This document shows positions 1-5,780 of a stretch of DNA of 5,855 nt, piece after piece. Origin of the DNA: an uncultured Clostridium sp. (lineage in GTDB: Bacteria > Bacillota > Clostridia > TANB77 > CAG-508); the NCBI GenBank assembly GCA_946498265.1, contig CAMMNR010000115.1, forward strand, positions 1-5,855, read 5' to 3'. Below the pieces are notes generated by a model, which worked only from the letters and a program-made list of their open reading frames with translations, searched no databases and was not told the DNA's origin. The first letter of the stretch is position 1; each line of letters opens with the position of its first letter. A program made the position numbers and the translations under genes.

Positions 1-264
1 CAAGAAGATTTAGCAGAACAAATTGATATTTCTGTTGCGTTCTTAAGTAGAGTTGAAAGAGGAAACTCTCATATTAATCTAAAAAGATTAAATCAACTTT
101 GTAGATTACTTGATGTTTCTGAAGGATATATATTAAATGGTGCTTCTAGTAATTCTAATAATTATCTTGAACAAGAATTTGCAGAATTATTAAAATCATG
201 TTCACCAGAAAAACAAAAACTTATATATAATGTTGCTAAAACAATAGCTAGCGATGAAAATTAA
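1..264 (+). CDS. XRE-family helix-turn-helix transcriptional regulator, C-terminal part (5' end outside window)
   Basis: This is the last 87 codons of an open frame that enters from the left edge and stops at TAA (262-264). The visible start of the protein, residues QEDLAEQIDISVAFLSRVER and the following GNSHINLKRLNQLCRLLDVS, is the second half of a Cro/CI (XRE) helix-turn-helix. It has the usual 'LA...ISvaFLSRvERG' recognition-helix pattern and the 'L..LcrLLdVSegYIL' closing helix. A short acidic tail (LEQEFAELLKSCSPEKQKLIYNVAKTIA) follows, as in many small clostridial XRE regulators of about 100-120 aa. The family binds DNA as a dimer and usually represses its own or neighbouring promoters. 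The target is not visible here. A terminator follows it, so it is probably not co-transcribed with pflB. The missing N-terminus prevents a finer assignment. Confidence 0.85.
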   Translation, partial: QEDLAEQIDISVAFLSRVERGNSHINLKRLNQLCRLLDVSEGYILNGASSNSNNYLEQEFAELLKSCSPEKQKLIYNVAKTIASDEN

Positions 265-310
265 TAGATTTATTATAATTCTTAGTTTATGTTTTAGTTA
301 TGTCGATTTT

Positions 311-346
311 AAAAAGGGATATAATATGTTTTTATATTCCTTTTTT
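311..346 (+). terminator. Rho-independent terminator after the XRE regulator gene
   Basis: A 14-bp stem pairs 311-324 (AAAAAGGGATATAA) with 332-345, with one G-T wobble and a 7-nt loop, and runs into a T tract ending at 346. It lies 46 bases after the stop codon of the XRE gene and points the same way. The A-rich 5' arm means it could also terminate transcription from the other strand, but there is no gene there to need it. Confidence 0.75.
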
Positions 347-474
347 AATGTTTAATTTATGGTTATTTACTATTATTTGATTACAAATATGATTGGACGA
401 GTAATAAATAATTTATCAATACTTACTACTTGTACTTAGGTAAGACTAAATAAAGAGAAAATTTTCTATAATTG

Positions 475-503
475 TTGATATTATTTTATAATTATGCTAT
501 TAT
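475..503 (+). promoter_or_regulatory. Sigma-70/SigA promoter of pflB with extended -10
   Basis: TTGATA at 475-480 and TATTAT at 498-503 are separated by exactly 17 bases, and TG at 495-496 gives an extended -10 (TGcTATTAT). The predicted transcript starts near 510, which leaves a leader of about 38 nt before the pflB ATG. That leader contains AAGGAGG at 535-541, six bases from the start. The rest of the 265-547 gap is AT-rich and I see no gene in it. I looked for a Rex-type redox operator overlapping the promoter and did not find a convincing one. Confidence 0.72.
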
Positions 504-547
504 ATTCTATGGAAAATTTGTAAATAATATATTTAAGGAGGTTTTTT

Positions 548-2785
548 ATGAAATTTAATCAATGGGAGAATTTTCAAAAAGGTGATTGGCAAAATGAAAT
601 AAATGTCAGAGATTTTATACAAAAGAATTATACACCATATGAAGGTGATTCTAGTTTCTTAGTTGGAACTACTGAAAAAACTAAAAAATTATGGGATGAA
701 GTTTTAGAATTATATAAAAAAGAACATGATGCTGAAGGTGGAGTTTTAGATATCGATACTAAAACTGTATCAACTGTTTCTAGTCATGATGCTGGATATA
801 TTGATAAAGATTTAGAAACTATTGTTGGTCTTCAAACTGATGAACCTTTAAAAAGAGCTATTATGCCTTTTGGAGGAATTAGAATAGTTGAAAAATCTTG
901 TGAAGCCTATGGAAGAAAAGTTGATCCAGAAGTTGAAGAAATTTTTCATAAATATAGGAAAACACATAATGATGGTGTATTTAGTGCTTATACGCCAGAT
1001 ATCAGAGCTGCTAGAAGTTCTCATTTAATAACAGGTCTTCCTGATGGTTATGGTAGAGGTAGAATTATTGGAGATTACAGAAGAGTTGCTCTTTACGGTG
1101 TTGATGTTTTAATTGAAGAAAAGAAAAAAGATTTAGAAGTACTAGACGCAAATGAAATGACAGAAGATGTTATTCGTCAAAGAGAAGAAACTGATGAACA
1201 AATAAAGGCTTTAAATGAACTAAAAGTTATGGCTTCTAAATATGGTTTTGATATTTCTAAACCTGCAAGTAATAGTAAAGAAGCTGTTCAATGGCTATAT
1301 TTTGGCTATTTAGGTGCTATTAAAGATCAAAATGGTGCTGCAATGAGTATTGGTAGAAATTCTACATTTTTAGATATTTATTTTGAAAGAGATTTAAAAA
1401 ATGGAACTATAACAGAAGAAGAAGTTCAAGAAATAATGGATCATTTTGTTATGAAATTAAGATTGGTTCGTTTTTTAAGAACTCCTGAATATAATGAATT
1501 ATTTAGTGGTGATCCTGTTTGGGTAACAGAAAGTATTGGTGGAATGGGAATTGATGGTAGAACTTTAGTTACTAAAAATTCATTTAGAATTTTACACACA
1601 TTAGAAAATTTAGGTCCAGCACCTGAGCCAAACTTAACAGTTCTTTGGTCTACTAGATTACCAGAAGGATTTAAAAGATATACTACTGCTTTATCTGTAA
1701 AGACATCATCTATTCAATATGAAAATGATGATTTAATGAGACAAACTTTAGGTGATGATTATGGAATTGCTTGTTGTGTATCACCTATGAAAATTGGTAA
1801 ACAAATGCAATTCTTCGGTGCTAGAGCAAATCTTGCCAAAACACTATTATATGCTATTAATGGTGGAAAAGATGAAAAAACATTTAAACAAGTAACTCCA
1901 GAATTTGAACCAATTCGTTCTGAATATTTAGATTATGATGAAGTAATGAGAAAATTTGAACAAATGATGGATTATGTTGCAAAAATCTATATAAAAGCTT
2001 TAAATATAATTCATTATATGCATGATAAATATTCATATGAAGCAATTGAAATGGCACTTCATGATAGAGAAATTATAAGAACTATGGCATGTGGTATAGC
2101 TGGTTTATCAGTTGTTGCTGATTCTTTATCTGCTATCAAATATGCTAAGGTAAAAGTAATAAGAGATGCTAATGGATTAGCAGTTGATTATCAAGTTGAA
2201 GGAGATTTTCCTAAATTTGGTAATGATGATGACAGAGTTGATGAAATAGCTGTAAATGTTGTAAAAACTTTTATGAATAAATTAAGAAAATATCAAACTT
2301 ATAGAAATTCTAAACATACTTTATCTATATTAACAATAACATCAAATGTTGTTTATGGTAAAGCTACAGGAAACACACCTGATGGTAGAAGAGCTGGACA
2401 ACCTTTTGGACCAGGAGCTAACCCTCTACACGGAAGAGATACAAATGGTGCTTTAGCAGTAATGAATTCAATAGCAAAATTACCTTTTGACTCTGCTGAA
2501 GATGGAATATCTTTCACATTCTCAATCACACCAGGAACACTTGGTAAAACAGAAGATGAAAGAGTAACAAATCTTGTAAATATGTTAGATGGATATTTTG
2601 CTCAAACTGGACATCACATAAATGTAAATGTATTTGATAGAAAATTATTAGAAGATGCAATGGAACATCCAGAAAAATATCCACAATTAACTATTAGAGT
2701 TTCAGGATATGCTGTACACTTTACAAAATTAACTAGAGAACAACAATTAGATGTAATAAACAGAACAATTCATGAAAGAATATAG
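548..2785 (+). CDS. pflB: Formate C-acetyltransferase (pyruvate formate-lyase), glycyl radical enzyme
   Basis: This enzyme converts pyruvate and CoA to acetyl-CoA and formate in the anaerobic cytoplasm. The product is 745 aa, close to the 740-760 aa usual for PflB. The tandem catalytic cysteines are C409-C410 in [11 protein letters not shown]. The glycyl radical site is G720 in the C-terminal RVSGYAVHF motif, equivalent to G734 in E. coli. Family landmarks include [46 protein letters not shown] and [23 protein letters not shown]. The CC pair and RVSGYAVHF mark it as true PFL rather than a glycerol/diol dehydratase or choline lyase relative, which have a single catalytic cysteine. The start is well fixed by AAGGAGG six bases upstream. 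The C-terminus ends HERI-TAG, where relatives often end in Met, and the stop codon lies inside a palindromic repeat (see findings). The activase gene pflA follows in the same direction. Confidence 0.98.
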   Translation: MKFNQWENFQKGDWQNEINVRDFIQKNYTPYEGDSSFLVGTTEKTKKLWDEVLELYKKEHDAEGGVLDIDTKTVSTVSSHDAGYIDKDLETIVGLQTDEPLKRAIMPFGGIRIVEKSCEAYGRKVDPEVEEIFHKYRKTHNDGVFSAYTPDIRAARSSHLITGLPDGYGRGRIIGDYRRVALYGVDVLIEEKKKDLEVLDANEMTEDVIRQREETDEQIKALNELKVMASKYGFDISKPASNSKEAVQWLYFGYLGAIKDQNGAAMSIGRNSTFLDIYFERDLKNGTITEEEVQEIMDHFVMKLRLVRFLRTPEYNELFSGDPVWVTESIGGMGIDGRTLVTKNSFRILHTLENLGPAPEPNLTVLWSTRLPEGFKRYTTALSVKTSSIQYENDDLMRQTLGDDYGIACCVSPMKIGKQMQFFGARANLAKTLLYAINGGKDEKTFKQVTPEFEPIRSEYLDYDEVMRKFEQMMDYVAKIYIKALNIIHYMHDKYSYEAIEMALHDREIIRTMACGIAGLSVVADSLSAIKYAKVKVIRDANGLAVDYQVEGDFPKFGNDDDRVDEIAVNVVKTFMNKLRKYQTYRNSKHTLSILTITSNVVYGKATGNTPDGRRAGQPFGPGANPLHGRDTNGALAVMNSIAKLPFDSAEDGISFTFSITPGTLGKTEDERVTNLVNMLDGYFAQTGHHINVNVFDRKLLEDAMEHPEKYPQLTIRVSGYAVHFTKLTREQQLDVINRTIHERI

Positions 2786-2817
2786 GGAAAAAGGGGACGC
2801 CCTTTTTTTTCCCTATT
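2782..2817 (+). repeat. Palindromic repeat, copy A (overlaps the pflB stop; terminator-like)
   Basis: The outer arms ATAGGGAAAAA (2782-2792) and TTTTTCCCTAT (2806-2816) are perfect 11-bp inverted complements. The core reads GGGGACGCCC and is followed by eight Ts. An alternative inner fold pairs 2788-2795 with 2800-2807 and leaves a short T tail, which is the shape of an intrinsic terminator or attenuator. The pflB stop codon TAG (2783-2785) is part of the left arm. The 36-nt unit matches the reverse complement of copy B (2871-2906) at 34 of 36 positions. The GGGGACG core flanked by A/T runs resembles the small palindromic REP-like units scattered in many genomes; that resemblance is from memory and was not searched. 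Confidence 0.85.
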
Positions 2818-2860
2818 TATAATGTAATGAAATAGTATAAATAGCAATAAAATTTAGAAT

Positions 2861-2866
2861 AAGGAG
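2861..2866 (+). promoter_or_regulatory. Displaced Shine-Dalgarno of pflA
   Basis: AAGGAG here is the only good Shine-Dalgarno between pflB and pflA, but no start codon follows it at normal distance. The palindromic copy B begins five bases after it. If copy B folds into its hairpin (2871-2907), the unpaired distance from AAGGAG to the TTG at 2914 is 10 bases, and to the ATG at 2920 it is 16. The linear distances are 47 and 53 bases. The bases directly before the start (pyrimidine-rich, then ATAATTTTGATT) contain no substitute. Confidence 0.6.
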
Positions 2867-2870
2867 ATAC

Positions 2871-2907
2871 AATAGGGAAAAAAGAGGGCGTCCCTTTTTT
2901 CCCTATT
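2871..2907 (+). repeat. Palindromic repeat, copy B (inverted relative to copy A)
   Basis: AATAGGGAAAAAA (2871-2883) and TTTTTTCCCTATT (2895-2907) are perfect 13-bp inverted complements around an 11-nt loop that can add a GGG/CCC pairing (2886-2888 with 2892-2894). The unit is in the opposite orientation to copy A, with core GGGCGTCCC against GGGACGCCC. The two copies can therefore pair with each other into one long stem enclosing 2818-2870. This copy sits between the pflA Shine-Dalgarno and the pflA start codon. Confidence 0.85.
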
Positions 2908-2919
2908 ATAATTTTGATT

Positions 2920-3648
2920 ATGGATTATGATTTAAAATATTATGCAAAGGTTCATTCAATTGAATCTTTTGGAACTGTGGATGGTCCTGGAATTAGATTC
3001 GTTTTATTTCTTCAGGGATGTCATTTAAAATGTAAGTACTGTCATAATAGAGATACTTGGGATATTAAAGGTGGAAATTATGCATCATTAGATGATATTT
3101 TTAATAAAATTATGCGTTATAAAAATTATATTCATCCTAATGGTGGTGTTACTGTTACTGGTGGTGAACCTTTATTGCAAGTCAATTTTTTGATAGAGCT
3201 TTTTACTAAATTAAAAAAAGAAGGTATTCACACTTGTATTGACACTTCTGGTATGGTTTCTTTAACTGATGATATTAAAAAACTTTTAAGCATGACAGAT
3301 TTAGTTTTGCTAGATATTAAACATATAGATGATGAAAAATGTAAAGATTTAGTTGGCTTTTCTAATAAATTAGAATTGGCTTTTGCTAGATATTTAAGCG
3401 ATAATAATATTCCTGTTTGGATTAGACAAGTTTTGATTCCTGGATATACTGATGATGAAAAGGATTTGATTAAATTAAGAGACTTTTTGTCTACTTTGAA
3501 TAATGTTAAAAAAATTGAAATTCTTCCTTATCATAATTTAGGAAAACATAAGTGGACTAAGTTAGGTTATAAGTATGAATTGGATGGAGTAAAACAAGCT
3601 ACTAATAAAGATGTACTAAATGCAAAAAAAGTTCTTGGCATTACCTAG
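2920..3648 (+). CDS. pflA: Pyruvate formate-lyase activating enzyme (radical SAM glycyl-radical activase)
   Basis: PflA uses a [4Fe-4S] cluster and S-adenosylmethionine to abstract a hydrogen from the PflB glycine (here G720), which switches the lyase on. Counting from the ATG at 2920, the protein is 242 aa, close to the usual 240-250. The cluster cysteines are C34, C38 and C41 in the CX3CX2C motif (CHLKCKYCHNRDTW). The SAM-contacting GGE motif is at 81-83 (TVTGGEPLLQ), the DIK-H motif at 132-135 and LPYHNLGKHKW near the C-terminus. It lacks the extra ferredoxin-like cluster insert of many other glycyl-radical activases, which fits a PflB partner. An in-frame TTG at 2914 would add two residues. 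I chose ATG as the stronger codon, although TTG is better spaced from the displaced Shine-Dalgarno at 2861. It should be transcribed with pflB, subject to read-through of the repeat copies. Confidence 0.96.
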   Translation: MDYDLKYYAKVHSIESFGTVDGPGIRFVLFLQGCHLKCKYCHNRDTWDIKGGNYASLDDIFNKIMRYKNYIHPNGGVTVTGGEPLLQVNFLIELFTKLKKEGIHTCIDTSGMVSLTDDIKKLLSMTDLVLLDIKHIDDEKCKDLVGFSNKLELAFARYLSDNNIPVWIRQVLIPGYTDDEKDLIKLRDFLSTLNNVKKIEILPYHNLGKHKWTKLGYKYELDGVKQATNKDVLNAKKVLGIT

Positions 3649-3657
3649 AACTTTTTT
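3625..3657 (+). terminator. Bidirectional terminator between convergent pflA and the 3661-4596 gene
   Basis: AAAAAAGTTCT (3625-3635) pairs perfectly with AGAACTTTTTT (3647-3657) over 11 bp. An inner GG/CC pair across a T-T mismatch leaves a 5-nt loop. The pflA stop codon TAG (3646-3648) lies at the top of the 3' arm, so the terminator is embedded in the coding end of pflA. The A run on one side and T run on the other make it work on both strands. The - strand gene stops at 3661, three bases from the stem, so the one hairpin serves both. Confidence 0.85.
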
Positions 3658-3660
3658 GTT

Positions 3661-4596
3661 TTACATTCCCAACAATTTTAATTCAATATTTTCCATTTTA
3701 TATTTTCCATCAACTAATTTAAATTCCACTAACGTATTTTCCAATGTTTCTTCATTTTGTCTTAAATCAGTTGTAAAATACAATTTTATTTGAGGTATTT
3801 CCACTTGATTAGTCACAATTTCCTTAAATGTTTCAGCCATATGTTTTTCATCTTCACAAATCAATATTAATTGTGGCATACTTGAAAATCCTGAATCTCC
3901 TGGTACAAAATTTTCATAAAAATCTTTATATAATTTCATTTTGTCTACTATTTTCTTTTGCCAATCTTGTTCTCTTCTTACTACTTCAAATAAAAATTGT
4001 ATTGATTTATTATTTTTTGTAAGTTTTACAGCTCCTCCTGTTGCTTTAAATAATTTTCCTGCAACTTTTGCTGTTATTGCTGGTTTTACTGTATAACTAT
4101 CAAAAGCTTTTACTTTTCTTAAATATGCTATTAATGTTTGATTTCCTGCTAATCTCTTTTTAATCATTGGAACAGGTTTTGTATTGTCTGATGGTTGCCA
4201 TTTACATTCAATCTCTTTTGAGTTTAGCAAATATTTTCCCATCTTTTCTAAACAATATATTCTATATATTCCTTTACCTTCATCAGAAGTAAAATAATAT
4301 CTTGTTAAAATTTTAGACTTTACAAGTTGATCTAATTTATTATTTAATTTATCCTGTGATTTAGGGTCAAATCCTTTTATTTCAAGCATTTGATATAATT
4401 GTCTTGATGTAATAAATTCAAATTCATTTACCAATTCTAATATAGCAAAATGGATTTCATTTATATGTCCTATATTTATCTTGTGTACTATTTGGTTCAT
4501 TGAAACATATCCATCTTTACCATCGAAAGTTTTTATTTCTCCTTCTCTGATTGCAAATGGTGATACTTGTGCTTTAATTTGGCTATCTTCAACCAT
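3661..4596 (-). CDS. Uncharacterised protein, N-terminal winged-helix-like and C-terminal replication-relaxation/nuclease-like fold (tentative)
   Basis: I do not recognise this 311-aa protein with certainty. It is soluble, with no signal peptide or membrane segment. Residues about 44-122 read like a winged helix: INEIHFAILELVNEFEFITS, then a second helix RQLYQMLEIKG, a third KLNNKLDQLVKSKIL, and a strand pair TRYYFTSDEGKGIYRIYCL. After a basic linker (140-195) comes a beta strand, FLFEVVRRE (201-209), then a long helix, KKIVDKMKLYKDFYENF (214-230), then PQLILICEDEKHMAETFKEI. This order (wing, strand with E204, helix with K219 and Y223, hydrophobic strand and helix) recalls the Replic_Relax group of plasmid and conjugative-element proteins, which combine a winged helix with a PD-(D/E)xK-like core. 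Clear catalytic residues are not obvious, so it may be non-enzymatic. AAGGAGG at 4605-4611, eight bases upstream, fixes the ATG. It lies 70 bases after the S1-domain gene in the same direction with no terminator between, so co-transcription is likely. Confidence 0.85.
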   Translation of the reverse strand: MVEDSQIKAQVSPFAIREGEIKTFDGKDGYVSMNQIVHKINIGHINEIHFAILELVNEFEFITSRQLYQMLEIKGFDPKSQDKLNNKLDQLVKSKILTRYYFTSDEGKGIYRIYCLEKMGKYLLNSKEIECKWQPSDNTKPVPMIKKRLAGNQTLIAYLRKVKAFDSYTVKPAITAKVAGKLFKATGGAVKLTKNNKSIQFLFEVVRREQDWQKKIVDKMKLYKDFYENFVPGDSGFSSMPQLILICEDEKHMAETFKEIVTNQVEIPQIKLYFTTDLRQNEETLENTLVEFKLVDGKYKMENIELKLLGM

Positions 4597-4666
4597 ATTT
4601 AATTCCTCCTTAAATTTAGAAATATCTATAATTTAAAATTATAAAACAACATTTAATTTTTTAACA

Positions 4667-5470
4667 TTATAAAATGTTTAATTTTATCTTCTTTTTTTCT
4701 TCATCTATTTTTCTTATGTACACACTAACTTTTTCTCCATATTCTAATCCTTCCTGATATTCTGCCATTCCAACTAAGTTAGGATTAAGCTCTATGAAAA
4801 TTCCATTTTTATTTTTTTCTGTTTCTCTTATTATCCCATAAGTTTTCATTCCTTGCTCAAATTTTTTTGCATTTTCTTCCCAACTTCCTAACAATTCCTT
4901 ATGTGATAATATTACTTTTCCTTTTTGCTTGTCTATAGATTTTATCACAACTTCTATTTTTTGTCCAATTTTTAATCTTTCATATGGTGATTTAATTCTT
5001 GCTATTGATAAATCTTCTATATGTGCAAGACCTACTACTCCTCCACCTATTTCTATAAATGCTCCATATGGTTTTATGCTTTTAACTATTCCTTGTACTT
5101 TTTGCCCTACCTCTAAATCATTTTTAATCCAGTCTAGAGCTTCTTCTTGTACATCCTTTCTTGATATTATTACTGTATTATCATCTTTTATTTCTTTAAT
5201 TTTAAATTGCACAAATTTGTGTACTTTTCCTATACATATATTTTCTTTTGGTAAATTATTTTCTTGTAGATTTATTGCTTCAATTTCTTCTCTTGGCATT
5301 ATTCCTGTTAATCCATTTTCTAGATTTACATATAAATTATAGTTTTTATCACATCTTTTTACTAAACCTTGCATTATTTCATTATTTTCTATACATCTAT
5401 TTAAATCTGCAAAATTTATTTTTGATATTTCATTATTCCACCCTTCTGGCTTAAATTTTAATGAGTTCAT
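4667..5470 (-). CDS. S1 RNA-binding domain protein with three S1-like repeats
   Basis: This 267-aa protein is built from three S1 (OB-fold) modules. The first, about 30-105, is degenerate (MQGLVKRCDKNYNLYVNLENGLTGIMPREEI ... VIISRKD). The second, about 119-192, is canonical: EVGQKVQGIVKSIKPYGAFIEIGGGVVGLAHIEDLS ... GQKIEVVIKSIDKQKGKVILSHK. The third, about 204-267, is shorter and ends the protein (GIFIELNPNLVGMAEY ... YIRKIDEEKKKIKLNIL). Low-GC Firmicutes often carry such short S1-like proteins annotated as ribosomal protein S1 or as general S1 proteins. They bind single-stranded RNA in the cytoplasm and may affect translation or mRNA stability. It is much shorter than the six-domain E. coli S1, so a true ribosomal role is not shown. 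The start is supported by AAGGAG at 5481-5486, ten bases upstream, and by the promoter at 5506-5534. It is the first gene of the - strand pair. Confidence 0.93.
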   Translation of the reverse strand: MNSLKFKPEGWNNEISKINFADLNRCIENNEIMQGLVKRCDKNYNLYVNLENGLTGIMPREEIEAINLQENNLPKENICIGKVHKFVQFKIKEIKDDNTVIISRKDVQEEALDWIKNDLEVGQKVQGIVKSIKPYGAFIEIGGGVVGLAHIEDLSIARIKSPYERLKIGQKIEVVIKSIDKQKGKVILSHKELLGSWEENAKKFEQGMKTYGIIRETEKNKNGIFIELNPNLVGMAEYQEGLEYGEKVSVYIRKIDEEKKKIKLNIL

Positions 5471-5505
5471 TTGTGATTTTCTCCTTTTTTCTTATGTTTT
5501 CTATT

Positions 5506-5534
5506 ATTATACATTTCTATTTAGCTTTTTTCAA
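5506..5534 (-). promoter_or_regulatory. Sigma-70/SigA promoter of the S1-domain gene
   Basis: On the - strand, TTGAAA (5534-5529) and a perfect TATAAT (5511-5506) are separated by exactly 17 bases. Transcription would start near 5499, giving a leader of about 29 nt with the AAGGAG ribosome binding site before the ATG at 5470. No other promoter is as good upstream of the pair. A weak secondary start within 4597-4666 for the downstream gene cannot be excluded. Confidence 0.75.
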
Positions 5535-5589
5535 GATTTTTAAATAAAAAGTTTAGTATTATCTATTCATCTGTTATTATTCATCCCCT

Positions 5590-5620
5590 GGTACTATGGC
5601 TAAATAGTATCTGATTTTTT
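5590..5620 (+). terminator. Orphan terminator-like hairpin
   Basis: GGTACTAT (5590-5597) pairs with ATAGTATC (5604-5611) over 8 bp, including one G-T wobble, with a 6-nt loop. The stem is followed by TGA and then six Ts (5615-5620). It has the shape of a modest + strand intrinsic terminator, but no + strand gene precedes it within the window; the nearest upstream gene runs the other way. It may stop antisense transcription or end a small RNA that I could not delimit. It may also be fortuitous in AT-rich DNA. Confidence 0.4.
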
Positions 5621-5650
5621 ATAACTTAAGTATAAAATTTTCCATATTTA

Positions 5651-5680
5651 TTGACTTTTTAACCATAAGTGGATTATAAT
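5651..5680 (+). promoter_or_regulatory. Sigma-70/SigA promoter of a putative small RNA or leader
   Basis: TTGACT (5651-5656) and a perfect TATAAT (5675-5680) are separated by 18 bases. Transcription would begin near 5687. No gene of normal size starts within the window after it. What follows is a hairpin and then a strong terminator. Confidence 0.65.
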
Positions 5681-5686
5681 AAATAT

Positions 5687-5773
5687 AGGAAATGACAAAT
5701 CCACAAACGTGGTTTTGCCAAGATATAGTTTTAATAAACCATTAGCTCGGCATAGCAGAATGGTTTATTTTTT
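5687..5773 (+). ncRNA. Putative small structured RNA or attenuated leader, about 87 nt, unassigned
   Basis: The region between a good promoter and a strong terminator forms two stem-loops. The 5' hairpin pairs 5696-5704 with 5709-5717 (CAAATCCAC, loop AAAC, GTGGTTTTG) with a single T-T mismatch. An unpaired stretch of about 15 nt follows (5718-5732, CCAAGATATAG and Ts), and then the terminator at 5733-5773. I compared it by eye with 6S RNA, SRP RNA, T-box, purine, preQ1, fluoride, THF and SAM leaders and found no match. It could be a free-standing small RNA, or a terminated leader controlling a gene beyond the right edge. A 17-codon frame (ATG 5692 to TAG 5743-5745) fits inside it, but its only ribosome-binding candidate is AGGA just two bases from the ATG. 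Confidence 0.5.
5733..5773 (+). terminator. Strong Rho-independent terminator of the putative small RNA
   Basis: AATAAACCATT (5733-5743) pairs perfectly with AATGGTTTATT (5759-5769) over 11 bp. A further GCT/AGC pair lies inside the 15-nt loop, and the T run covers 5768-5773. On the opposite strand the stem is followed by As instead of Ts, so the + strand direction is favoured. Confidence 0.8.
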
Positions 5774-5780
5774 ATTATTT

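Noticed and set aside
374..389. Small inverted repeat TATTTG-4-CAAATA upstream of pflB as an operator
   Set aside because: Six base pairs in AT-rich DNA, about 85 bases before the -35 and with no second copy, is not distinguishable from chance.
471..494. Possible Rex (NADH-sensing) operator at the pflB promoter
   Set aside because: The sequence around ATTGTTGATATTATTTTATAAT has only weak dyad symmetry and does not match the TTGTGA/TTGTTAA-type half sites in both arms.
3828..4022. Short + strand open frame opposite the 311-aa gene
   Set aside because: It lies wholly antisense to a well-supported gene, is a string of hydrophobic residues typical of antisense AT-rich DNA, and shows no convincing start signal.
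4648..4678. AACATT/AATGTT inverted repeats after the S1-domain gene as a terminator
   Set aside because: Read on the - strand, the short stem is followed by As rather than Ts, so it does not look like an intrinsic terminator for the S1-domain gene.
4929..5454. Two overlapping + strand open frames opposite the S1-domain gene
   Set aside because: Both are antisense to the clear S1 repeats, with compositions (Ser/Ile/Phe/Leu-rich) expected from the reverse of Lys/Glu/Asn-rich coding sequence.
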